A stretch of DNA of 64,000 bases, taken from the NCBI GenBank assembly GCA_034509425.1, contig JAVTVJ010000794.1:186001-250000 (forward strand). Direction: 5' to 3'. Positions 1 to 12,900 of this stretch are shown here, one piece after another. The stretch is from Eopsaltria australis (lineage: Eukaryota; Chordata; Aves; Passeriformes; Petroicidae). The number at the start of each line of letters is the position of its first letter. The first letter of the stretch is position 1. The notes under the pieces were generated by a model. The model was not told the DNA's origin. It searched no databases and saw nothing but the letters and a program-made list of their open reading frames with translations. A program made the translations under genes and the position numbers.

Positions 1-868
1 TAAAACTTTGTATGATTAGGTATGAAAATCTGCTTCATTGTTTTATTACAATATCTAGAAAAAAATAACCTAATTAGTTCATAGGGATGTTCTTCCATTC
101 AGTAAAAATGCAGGAAAAATAGTAAGACTGCAGAACTGCTGGTTACTTTACAATAGCCTAGCAATAAAGGGAGCTAAGTGTCAGTAAACCCAAGATTTTA
201 AATTGCGCTTTCAAGTTAAGGACCATTACAAACACATGCAACTTTAAGTTTGAGTAGTAAAAGCCTTCAGAGATGAGACAGCCACAGACACTGGTACTTC
301 CTTCTCTTCCAGACCTTTACATCTCAGTCCATCAACAAATATTTAGCATTTGATGGCAATTGTTCCTTTTATGCAGTTGTGGTGCTAACTTTTAGTTACC
401 CAAAACATAAATTTTGAAATTATCTGTCACTACAACCCTAGGCCATTTCTCTTGGTAGTTCCAGATGCTCTGGAGCTCTTCTCAGGAAGTAGTCACTTCC
501 ATGTAAACAGTAAGCCACAGAAATCTGTATCCCAGGTATGGCAGCTTCCATACCCTAAGAAGTGGAAAAGAAGTAGTCAAGTGCTTTTGGTTAAGTAAAT
601 TTGTTGAAGAATAAAACAGAAAGTAATAAAAGAAAATTTATCATACCATTCCTGTCATTTTTGCTTGTATAACTTTTCAATTACAGTAGTAAAAGTACGT
701 TTGTACTGCAGCAAAAGTACATTTGTATTGCAGTAAAAGTACATTTGTAGCACAATTAGCTCAGAGGCATAACTCTCAGTTGCCTTTTACACGAATAGCA
801 AACCTTAATGAATATGTTTGTTGGGTTGTAACTTAGGGTATTAACTTAATCAAAAATACTTCCATTAC
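1..868 (-). other. DHX29: DHX29 intron 16 (partial)
   Basis: AT-rich intron sequence running off the window. It holds a small 22-bp tandem repeat (688-752). I found no sequence matching the next DHX29 exon on the minus strand. Confidence 0.7.
688..752. repeat. 22-bp tandem repeat, three copies
   Basis: Three near-identical units of the form AGTAAAAGTACATTTGTATTGC follow one another at 688, 710 and 732 with one or two differences each. It lies in DHX29 intron 16. No function is suggested. Confidence 0.85.
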
Positions 869-989
869 CTATCATGCAAGTTAAATCTTCTGTCAGTTGA
901 AATGAGATCATACAGCTGTTGGATATGTGCAAGTCCTGGTAAAAAGATCAGCACAGCACCTTCGATATTCTTGAACTGGGGACTTCTAT
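869..989 (-). CDS. DHX29: DHX29 coding exon 16 (residues 850-889)
   Basis: Encodes [20 protein letters not shown], then [16 protein letters not shown], the motif IV region that opens RecA2. Ends in phase 2 at GTAATG. The next exon, expected to begin YKVIALHS, is not in the window. Confidence 0.96.
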
Positions 990-3900
990 CTGCAAAATCA
1001 CAGTACAAGCATATAGTTAAAACAAACACGCATTGCGCATAATATACACAGATACACATAACAAGAGGAATGAATACTAGGCCGTGTGGTTAATGCTTTT
1101 TAGGATCTTTCATAAAAGAATGAAGTACTTCATTATCAGTAGAAAGCACTGGAAAATAGGTCCAAAGGACAACCCCAAGTACATAAACTTAAGAAGTGGA
1201 CTGTACCTAAGTAAGCAAGCAACTCCAAAATAAGTTCAAGGTTGATCTTGTAAGGGTTCATATATAAGATAGCCTGCTGTGTACGACTGCTATACTTCGC
1301 ATAGTAAGGAGCCAAATCGATACCAGATCCAGACTGGATTCGGACATACTCCTAAAAAACAAGAGTAAGCAAAAAGAAAAAAAAAAACCCCACATTCATA
1401 GTACTTTAGAAGAACGTAAGAGAGCAGAAGGTGAATTTGCCATTCACTTGAAACAGAGATTGGGATAAGATAAATTTAACTGAATGACTTCCCACCAAAA
1501 CCTGTGTGTTAGATTAAATCACAACCACCTACATAATGTGTATAGATATCCGTAACCGCTGAACAACATTCCAGATTTTAAAAAACTAAGTAAAATTAAA
1601 GTCTGCCCAAGAAGTAAACAGGCCCCAGATCCATATCTGGCATTCAACTGGTATCAGTTCAAACTGGGATAACAAGATGTAAACTCTTCTTTCAAAACTC
1701 CTACTTTGGGGAGTAAGAAACTAGTTTCACCTTTTCCCTCTTCCTCACCTCACCCTTCTCAGCTAATGGTTGCAAAGAAAATTAGGAATGAACTAGGTGG
1801 CAACTCCTGCAGTGGTTCAGAACAGGAAAAAAGAAGAGTCAGCAGGAGAGACATACATGTCAATTCTTCCTAGACATCTTACACACACAGCATAGTTTCT
1901 ATTTTAAGTGGCACTATTGTAAACTATTTCATTGTTACTCAATACACTTAAGGAAGCTTGACACCACATATCCTTCTGAACTGAAGGAAAACAATCAGCA
2001 GAGCACACCAGACTATATTTTAACATAGGTGTAAGTGTTCAATAGTAGCAAGCTAAATTTTCAGAAGTTTTGCAAAGGAAGTTGGAGCAGACAGGTATCT
2101 TCCCAAAATACATAGTCTAGATGAACAGCCTAAGCTGTCAAAGTCACATGGCACTGACAGAATCTCCCCTTCAAGAGTTTTGATCCAAAAGCACGCAGAG
2201 CACTGCAGAGAACCTAAGGATTAACCATAACCTGTTAAACAAAAGAGGTCTATACAACCATCTCATGTAAATCATCTCATTTGGCATGCCAAGTTGGAGG
2301 ATCTTGGCAGTTTTTCAGCTAAGAAGGATAAGGCCTTGTCTCTTCTATTGTTAGGTTCACTATGTAGGAGAGTTTTTTGGGGAAAAAAAATAAAGCTTCC
2401 CTGCTGCTGCTTATAGATCTACAGCTGGAAATCTACAAGAGACCTCAATGTCAAATACAGCAAAAATCAAGACAGCCATATAGGAGTTGGAGTGACAATC
2501 AAAAGGGTGCAGCATTCATAGATATTAGTAGGAGTGCCATTGTCTTTCATAAACTGAAAGAATATTTTATATTCTACAATCCAACCACATTTAATTCAAA
2601 GGAACCAAAATTATTAAATAATAAAAACCCTCAAAGTTTCCAAAACAAAACTAAAGATGCCTGTTTCACCTGATGCTTTGCAGTGCTTCCTCCTTTACCA
2701 GTAACAATTACTGTTACTTCCTCCTCCTCCTCCAAGAACTTCTGACAGTATTCAGAGTCTTTCTCCAAAACATAGCCAGTTGCTTCAATTACATCTTCAA
2801 CATGGAAAATCTTTAGTGAAAATTCAAAGAAAAAACACAAGGTATTAAAAAACTGATCAGCAATCTTCTTCACTTTTTAAAGCTTACATAACTAAGTTGA
2901 ACTGGGCATGCTTTAATGTTGTAATAAATCCTCCAAATTTCAACTTTAACTGTCTTATGATTTTTGAAAACCTAACCTTAGAGCTGCTACAAGTTTGTTA
3001 ATGGGCTTCTCCACCTGATCACTACATAACCTTTACCACAGCCTATATAGCATGTGTAAGAAAAACACGTAAGTGCAGTGACAAAGTTACAGGGTGTGTG
3101 GAAGGAATTCTTTAATGCTTTCCTATCTACCTAGGTTGATAGAAACAGAGAAAAATCAAAGTGTCAGTGATGGACTGATTATAATGAATAAATCTATCAC
3201 CAAATAAAAGTAGAGCTATGTACTCCAAAGCCCTGAAGCTATTCTATTATTTTCATAAAAGAAAAAGGACTACAAATCCTTGAAATACTCACCTTAAGAT
3301 CTGTATTTCTGGTAAAAAAAAAAAGGTGATATAGATATAATGCCTAGATACTAACCAGGCAAACACAGTATACATACATATGAAGTGTCTTGCATAATCA
3401 AAATAAACATCTACCTACCTCAACTGGGTAGCTCCTCCCTGAGATCCTTAAAATGGGACAGTGTGAGAAATAGCTGGAAAACTTCTCACTGTCTACAGTG
3501 GCACTCATTAAAATCAGGTGCAGGTCTGAACGCTTATGCAAGATCTCTTTCAGAATAACCAGCAGGAAATCAGACTGGACACTTCTTTCATGTACCTAGA
3601 ATTAGAAAAACACATCTATAGCAAGAATTTAATACAGGTCAAGGCCTAGAATAACTATAATTTCTGCAGAATAGTAAAGAACTGATTACCTCATCTACAA
3701 TAACATGAGATATATTTGAAAGAAGACCATCCTCTTGAAGTTTCCGAAGCAGGACACCTGTTGTACAGTACAGCAGCCTGGTAGCTTCTCCTGTTCTTGA
3801 TTCCATACGAATCTGATATCCACACAGGGAATTCTTAAAAAATGAATCAAATATAGAAGAACTTAAAATAACATACAAGTTAACAATATTCAAAATTAAG

Positions 3901-6900
3901 TGAAATTTAGTAACTGTCAGATTCAGACACTGCACAAGCTGCTAATTAAATAGTATAGTGAATGACTGCCACACTTCCATGCAAGTACTTTCCTTTGTTA
4001 AGAAAGGAAAAGTACATTAAGTTTACCCAGAGTAGCAAAGAGCTGGTAAAATCAAGGTTGTTTTCAGGACTCTCTGACAGTCTCAAATATCTTTTTGCAC
4101 AAATTATCCTAACAAATACAGGACTTGAGCTTTCTTCAAATAACAAAATAACTTATGTTGGAAAAGGCCTCTCTCAAAGTAGGGTCTCACTCAAGGCCAG
4201 ACTGGATTGCTTAGAGCCTTATTCAGGGGACTTTGCTTCAGGCCTAGTGATAGTGACACAACAGTCCTTGGGCAATCTGCCCAAATCTTTGACCATTCCA
4301 GCTATGAAACACTGTTGCTCTACATCAGCCTCTGAAGATTTTAGAGATCATATACAGATACCTACAGGTTCACAGATGACAAGACAAAAATAAACAACTG
4401 ACATACCAAGAAGTCCTTTTCAAGAGAAAATAACATCTAATTGTTTGGTTGCATAAGAAATAGTGCTCTCTATTTTTGTCAACAATCGAGCTCCCTGTAT
4501 TTGACCAAGACAAGCAAAGGAATTAAGACACTTCTTACTTTTCCTCCGGGTCCTGATTCGCAGCCCAGCTCTTCACAAACCCTGGTTGCCAGACTCACTG
4601 CTGAGATTCTTCGGGGCTGTGTGCAAACAATGTTGCATTTTTTTGATCCTTCATCCAGCAACAAGTCTTCTAACAAGAAATGGGGCACCTGGGTACTCTT
4701 CCCACTTCCTGTTTCACCGGCAACAACAACCACTCGATGTTTTTTAAGAGTTTCTACAATTGAGTATCTGTGCTTAAACACAGGTAACTCCTGTCTCTCT
4801 TTCAGAAGCCTCTGGTATCTAGAGGAACTCTGCAGCTTCTTAAACAAAATCCTCGAAGGTTCCAAATTATCAGTGTCTGAAGTCTCAAGGGAGAGACTGC
4901 TGAAGTCCTCATCAGAAACTAAGTTTTCCCAAGAATCTTCAGGACCCTCAGACAGTTTTGGCTGGTTTTCAGACTGTAGCTGCTGTTGTTGTTTGAGTTT
5001 GTTTAACAATTTAGCAATAAAGGTATCACGTGGCTTGTTGGTTTCTATCTTGCTTTCTTCTTCCTTTTTCTTTTCAATATCCCTCCATTCTAGCCAGACA
5101 TCTCGGTAGGTAGGAGGCAGCAACTGATGAACTGACTTCAGGTGCAAAAAGCAGAAAAAAAGTACATTATGTAATACTTACTGGTATCACTAATATTTTA
5201 TGTGTAAAGAAACTCAAATGTGAAAAGGTATGACAAAAAACAAGAAAACCATTCTAAATATAGAAACTACAAAAACAGTCAAGTAAATGTCAACAATACA
5301 TTTTTATTTTCAATTAGCTGTCAATTTTTACAAGACTGAAAGTACAGCTTTACCAAAAAACATCCCTTCTGTATGCTGCAAAGCATATGCACAATTAGGT
5401 AAAAACAAATGAATATGTAATAGAAGCAAAGAATTCAATGGGAAATGCTACATGAAACTATTTTTAGAACTTAACTATAGATACTGTAACAAAAAAGTGC
5501 AGGGGCAGATTCGAGGCCAAGAACAGTAATAATGCTAAGAAACTTACTTGTCCTTTGGTTAAATGGTAGAGTGCCAAAGTAGCAGCTAGATGTTGTGCTT
5601 GCATACTATCTTCTGTTACGATTGTAGGACACATCGTCATTACATCATCTGATGACTTGATAATCCTGACTCTTAAAGGGAAATTTCAAAGGCAGTTATC
5701 TCACTTTTTGCTACCGATATAAACAGAAAATACCTATATGACATATGATTTTCAGCCAATATTCCAGCAGTGAATTTGTGGGGTTTTTTTCCTCTTCACA
5801 AACTTCATTTTCTTCAAGGCAGAAGTATTTATATACACAGATTACCACTAAGATTGGGTGCTTCGGAAGAAGGACTAAATGTGTGTGTGCTTGTAACTAC
5901 TTAGGATAGATCAAGACGACATTTAACGATTTACTGAGATGCAAACATCTGTTTAACAGATAAATACCAGTCCGAGCAGAAGCCAAATTTCCCATTTTCT
6001 TAGGGTGGTAGTGCTAGTAGTTTTTAGCTTGAGCAAGAAAACAAGCTCTTTTATTTCGCTCCTTCAAGAAACATGGCTCATTTATAACTTTGTGTCTACT
6101 TTATACATACATAGTAGCATTCTACTCTGTGGCTCTATTTTAGACTTGATTTCTAAACGAAATTTTGAAGTAAGATCCTGCACTGTTTTGCCTACAAATT
6201 TTTAACTTCCACTTTATTTTAAGTTGTTTCCAGAGGGGTTTTGGTATTCATCAAGATAACAGGAAATACATACCTACATTTCCAATATTTTCCAACGGCA
6301 ATTTTTTCAAAAGCAGGATTTGGACTCTTTGGAAAATTCTTTCTGCACCAGTCAATCAAAAATTGTTTTGGAGATTTACCAGTCCAGCTTCGAGCACTAT
6401 AATCAAAATTTCTTATATCTAGTGGTTCTCTCTTTTTCACTGTAAGAGCAGAAGAACACATTTTAAAGCCTCTTAAATTTATTTTACATTCCTTTGAAGT
6501 AATTTCTACCTTTTATTAGCAAGTATTTAAGTAGTTAGCACTATTTTCTGAAATGTTTCGCAGAAATACTGGTATTGATGATACATGACAGTAATTTCTG
6601 GTTTTCCTACAGAAGCATCAGGCAGAAAATTAATTACAGTATTTTGTTACCTCTGATCGTCCAATAATTTCAGAAATTTCATTAAAGTTCAATTATTAGA
6701 AAAAAATCTAACAGTTTGAAGATTCATAATGAAAATAGTTTAAAAACACGAGAGCATGACTGAAACAGCAAGTAGCCCTACAACTGGAAAAAAAAAAAAG
6801 AAATCCAATTTTTAAGACATGACAGCATGACAAAAATAGGTTTAAATGTAATCTGCAAAAACAAGTACCGATCTCTTAAAGTCAGTTTGGTCAGTGAGAC

Positions 6901-9900
6901 AGATTGTACACAGAATTACACTGAGTTTGGTGTGTGTTGATCTGCTGGAGGGCAGGAAGGCTCTGCAGAGGGATCTGCACAGGCTAGATCAAGGGGCTGA
7001 GGCCAATGGTGTGAGACTCAACAAGGCCAAGTGCTGGATCCTGACCTGGAGTCACAACAACCCCAGGCAGCTCCACAGCCTTCCAGAATGGCTGGAAAGG
7101 AACTGGGCGTGCTGGTGACAGCAGCTGAACATGAGCCAGGGTGTGCCCAGGGGGCCAAGAAGGCCAATGGCATCCTGGCCTGGATCAGCAATGGTGTGGC
7201 CAGCAGGAGCAGGGCAGGGATTGTCCCCCTGTACTGGGCACTGGTGAGGCCACACCTCGAGTGCTGTGTCCAGTTCTGGGCCCTCAGTGCAAGAAAGACA
7301 TTGAGGGGCTGGAGTGAGTCCAGAGAAGGGCAAAGGAGCTGGGGAAGGGTCTGGAGCACAAGTCCTGTGAGGAGCAGCTGAGGGAGCTGGGGGTGCTTAG
7401 CCTGAAGAAAAGGAGGCTCAGGGGTGACCTTATCACTCTCTACAGCTGCCTGGAAGGAGGCTGTGGCCAGGTGGGGGTTGGCCTCTTTCTCCCAGGCAAC
7501 CAGTGACACATCAAGAGGACATAGCCTCAATCGGCATCAGGGGAGGTTCAGGCTGGAGATTAGGAAGGATTTAATCACAGAAAGGGTTGTCAAGCACTGG
7601 ACCAGGCTGCCCAAGCAGCTGGTGGAGTCACTATCCCTGGAGGCATACCAGGAAAGACTGGACTTTGCATCCAGTGCCATGGTCTACTGGACATAGTGGT
7701 GTTTGGTCACAGATTTGACTCAATCTCAGAGGTCCTTTCCAAGCTAATTAGTTCTATGATAGTCCACCTCCCTTCCCACAGAGCTTGTTCACTCAGCACT
7801 GCAAACTAGAAAAACAAGAACTAATTCTGGAAATTTATGGTATGATTCAAGCTTGTACTGAACTACGTCCAGCATACCTTTGTCTTCCTTTGCAGCACCA
7901 TCAGGTTTTTCAAGCAAGCTCAAATTCAAAGTGGTTTCTTGAGGTTGAGGTGAGGGAGTTTTTTTCTTTTCATTTTGCTGTTGGTTTGAAATCTTTATAG
8001 CTGGATTAAATACTGGATGTTCCTCAAGTACTGCCATTTCTGTCAGAGAGAGAATGTAACTTACACCCACCAACTGCTTAAAAAACAAACATATTAATTC
8101 ATACTGAGTACCCATAACCAGAACTAGTGAAATGTTACTGACTTTTTAGAATTTGATTGAGAAAGAAGAGATTTAGAAAAGCCTTCATTTCACAGACTGG
8201 CATAAAAGACAACTAAATCATCTTCAATTCAACCTGTCTCCAATATTTAATTGCCTAACAATGCAGGCCAGAAAATAAAACAGGTAACTTGCACAGTTCT
8301 ACCTTGCTGAATTCTTCTTATTTTTTCTTGCGCTGCTTTCTGGCCCTGCTTGTCTTTGTCTTGCTTGGAGATGCTTGCTTGTTCTTTTGCTTCTGAAAGC
8401 TTGGCAGACAGATGTACATACCTCTCATTCTATTTCAAACAGAATGAATTAAGTTGAATATGGTATGCTTGTCATTTTCAATGACCTTCATAATAAAGTA
8501 CAGGTTTTTCATCCTTTATGCCAAGCTTATGGAACGAAGAAACAAAGATTTTTTATTTAACTAACAGTCATAACCTCCCAGAATTTGATAGTAACTCAAT
8601 GTCATAGAAGTGTATTTTAAATTTTTCTTTCCTGCATATTACATTCAACATTTTCAACGCAGGACAAGTAATATGGGAAAGGAAAACCAACTTAGAAAAG
8701 AAGGTACAACAGATTTTCCTTCAGTAGCCTGGTACATTATTGGTAACATAGAAAAAAGCTTTCAATCCCCAATCTGTAACACATAAATTTGTAACAAATA
8801 GATCCACCACATGCAGATATACCAAACATATCAGCTTTTAGAAAGACTTCCATGAAACATTATTCTGTCTTACTGGGTCAAATTTTTCTTGATCTGTGTC
8901 TTTCACAGAGTCATCCTTCTCTTCATCACTCTGTTGCTCGGCATATCGTAAAATCCATTCCTTCATACTCAATTCTTTCTCTTTCCTCACAGTCGTTTCC
9001 TAAGAAGAGCAACATAAATGAAAAGAAATTATAAAGTACATGAAAAAATGTACTGCCAGTACCCAAGTACTGCCAGTATCCAAGAACTACTGTTTAAGAT
9101 TTTATATATAAAATACGTATGACAAGAAAAAAATAGATCAAGCTTTCCCAGCCAGGGTGAACATCCCACTGTGCACTTAAATAGATCTTAACACTAGAAT
9201 AACTATAATTACTGTACGGGATAAAATTGCCTGCACAGAATCTTTTTGTTTTCTAGTTTAAGATTCAGTAACCTCAGAAATCAAAACGCTGACAGTACAT
9301 AGGCAAACTTAAACCCTCACAAGTGCATAGAGAATGCCACATGTAAATAAGCACAATAAATCCATTATAGGATAAAATTAAGAAATTAAGCTATAGAATC
9401 ATAGAATGGCTTGTGTTGGAAGGGACCTTTAGTTCCAACCCCCCCGACATAGGCAGAGACAACTTCCACTACAGCAGGTTGCTCAAAGCCTCATCCAACC
9501 TGGCCTTGAACACCATCACTATCAGCGGCTTCTCTTGCCAATCTATTCCAGTGTCTCATCACCCTCACAGAACATAATTTCTTCCTAATACTTAATCTAA
9601 ATCTCATGAGACTCCCCATGCTTTACCACAAAAATGAACTATGAAGAACCTTCTAGACTTCACAGAAAAAAATACCTTTAAATTACCACTCCACTGAAAT
9701 CAAAATGTGGGTGACAATTATTAATCATACAACATTTTCATAAGCTTTCCACATCAGTATTGCAAATCAATGCAACACGCACATTTTAGAAAATTTTGTT
9801 CTCTCTTCCCCTCCCCCGTGCCCCAACTAACTACAGATTAGATTTTCAGATTACCTTAGTTTCAGTGCCATTTTCTTTCTTTTTGTTATCTTCTAAGTGA

Positions 9901-12900
9901 GCTGGCATTCCACGCTGTGACACAGCAGAACAAAATTTTGCTCTAGGTTTCTGCTGCTGTTCTTCGAATTGCTGGCTAAAACCTTCAGGCAAGGCATCTT
10001 CAAAATAAAAAAAAACATGTCACAAAAAATATCAACAATAATTACAGGAAAGTATCTTAAATTGTGTTAGAAACCAACAAGAAAAACACAAACTGAAATA
10101 AAAATTAGGCTTTAGCATTTATGTAAGATAGTATATTTGCTCATTGGAGTTCCACAGAGCTCCAAGTGTAGGAAAAGGAAGATTGCAGGACTTCATACAC
10201 TAAAATATCCCAGAACCAGTCAGCTGTGCATCTAGGAGAGGAACATTTTTGCAACTACTGGTCTTAGAGAAACATTGTATTTCATTACTACCATGAACTA
10301 GTAATGCTACTGCTTAGCACCTCCTACTTCTGTCAAAAACTGTCACCATACTCACCATTGGGAAGGTTTAAACAAAGCCAGTCAAGTGCAGAGTGGAGAT
10401 CACCACCATATAAAAGTGTATTTTTCATTGCTTCTTCAATGTGCTCAGTCTTAAAAGAGAATCTTTGTAAAGCCATGTACACGTCCTATAAATAAGAGAG
10501 CCAGAAAAGATTAGGATTTAATCTAGCAAACTAATATATGCCTGCAAAGTTCTATTTCCCAAACAGCAGAAAGCCAGCATTAAAGAGAAATAAACAACAT
10601 GCATTAAAGTATCCAAAAGTTAAGCAGAAAATTTCGTTTTTGCAGAGTTTATATTTTCTTTTAAAATATGCATGCATAGGTATAAATAAACCTCCATTCC
10701 TGCCTCTCTACACAATGTATTTTCCAGCTAAACAAAGACATACCTACAATTTTCCAGGTATATGGAATGAAAAATGTAGAAAACCTAAAACATTCAGATT
10801 AAGTACTATTCCTTTATCTTGTCTGAAAGCTTGATTTTAGTTCCCGAATCCATAAAGATGTGCCTTTCCTAATAAGCATACTTCTTGATTTCACTGACTA
10901 ATCGCTAATATAACTATTGAAAAGCATGCTGTATTGGTTTGTACTGCACACTGAAGTGTAATATGACACTTGATAAAAATTACAAAAGATAAACTTTATT
11001 CTAAATAAATAAATAATGAAAAATGAAATTTTGAACTGTACCTGTAGTTTCTTTGTAGTTAGTCTTTTGGAAATAATTCCTTTGTCATCAATTTGGTTTT
11101 TATGGTTATTAATCACATCAATAATCCTTTTTTCCAGATTACCATTTATCATTACCTACAAAGAAAAAATTATTTGACACTAGGTAAACATCAGAAGTTT
11201 TTATGACGTGTCAATGCTCTTCGTGACAAAGGATGTAACAAAGCAGAAATCTCTCTGCCAGTCAAGATCCAATTTTTCAAACTCTCCGTAAGTGGCGTAA
11301 ACAGCTCTTATGAAAAGGACAATTTTTTTTTCTTCCACAAGGTATACGCTTTTGCTTGAAATAGAAGAGTTCATTCCTTATTACCAAGAAAGCTTATTTA
11401 CATTTTCAAGGAAATTTAGTATGTTAAGGAAAATAATGTAAGTAAATTTAAAAAAATTTCTACCAAAAAGATCTTCTCCTCTGGTCATTTAAAGTAATTT
11501 GAAAATCAAGATGCAACCTTCCAAAACACCTTTAAAAAGAAATTTAGTATAATAATTCTAATATTTGAAACACTTTTAAAACATGAACCAAGCTTTAGTT
11601 GCTACTAAGTTTGTTACATAGAATCTAAATCCTTTCTCTGACAGGAAGAAAGATCCATATGCATAGCAGAAGCACAGACTTAACTCCTAAAGTAGTCTTG
11701 CATGCAAAGTATTGTTATTTAAAAAGAAGACATTACCCTACACTGTTAATTTACTCCTATTTCTTAAAGGACATTCAAACCCTAAACAACATCAAACTCT
11801 AAACAGTCAATTGTCTCATACATTAATGAAGTTTACGTGCACAACATAATATTGAAAATGACATGAAGAAATATTTATTTAGCTAAAGCATTACTATGAA
11901 AATCAAAGTTGTTTTATGTATAGATACTTGCCTTAAGAACAGATTTATCCAGATTTGCAGCAGCACTGCAATCTGTTGTTGAACCAAAACTGTAAGTTTT
12001 TGGACCTGCAAATTGCAAATAACCATCAATTACACAAAACCCACGGAGAACATTGTTTAACATTGCTAAAGCAGACCTAACATAACACACATTAGTGCAA
12101 ACTATTACACTGACCTGTCAGAAACTTGCAGGTACATAACGACAATAACAGAAATCAAGAAAGGCCTGGAATAAGGAACAGTGAAGAGGGTTATGATTCT
12201 TGGCAGACCAAATATAAAATTCAAAGGGTATAATGAGAGGAAATGGGATTGACTGCTCACTCTCTGAACACTGAAAAATGATTGCCAAATAGGGAAGTAA
12301 ATGGCAGTTTCAAAACATGCAAGGCTGTTGAGGATTTTTTACTACAAAGTGCATAGCTACGCAGTAGAACCCTTCGCCACTAAAGCTATGCACAGTGGAC
12401 ATTTACTGAGGTCCAGACAGAACAGCTTTGTGGTAAAGAAATTAATTGATATGGGACAGCATTGAAGAAAGAATTACATCTGGTTCAGGGAGACACTAAT
12501 CCACAGCTGGTGGAGCCTGTAAGAATATCCTACAGCAGTAACACGGCATGTCTGATCTGTTCTTACCTAGGTATGTGTTTTTGTCCCCTACCTAGAAGAG
12601 GGAACTGGCTTACAGAAGCCTTTGGTTTGTTCTGCTACAGTCATTCTTAAACCTTTTACACTTAACAGCTATTAAAAAACCAAACTCTAATTCACACTAC
12701 TACTTATTGTCGTAAGAATGACAACACACAGCTTGCTGCTGAATTCCATCACTTTCAAAGTCTGATACTGCCCAGGCAGAAAGGAGCTGAGGAAGGCCAC
12801 AGGTTCCACCAGGCTGTGTGGCTGAATGCTGCTCCAAGAGGCACAGCCCAGTGGCTGGGCTGGACAGCTCATCCGTGCTGCCTGCCTGCAGAACAACTCT

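Noticed and set aside
4441..5109. 222-codon plus-strand ORF
   Set aside because: It is the antisense shadow of DHX29 exon 11, whose minus-strand frame holds the helicase motifs and correct splice sites.
7018..7696. Several ORFs of 90-170 codons on both strands
   Set aside because: All lie inside a CR1 LINE fragment and do not form an intact reverse transcriptase.
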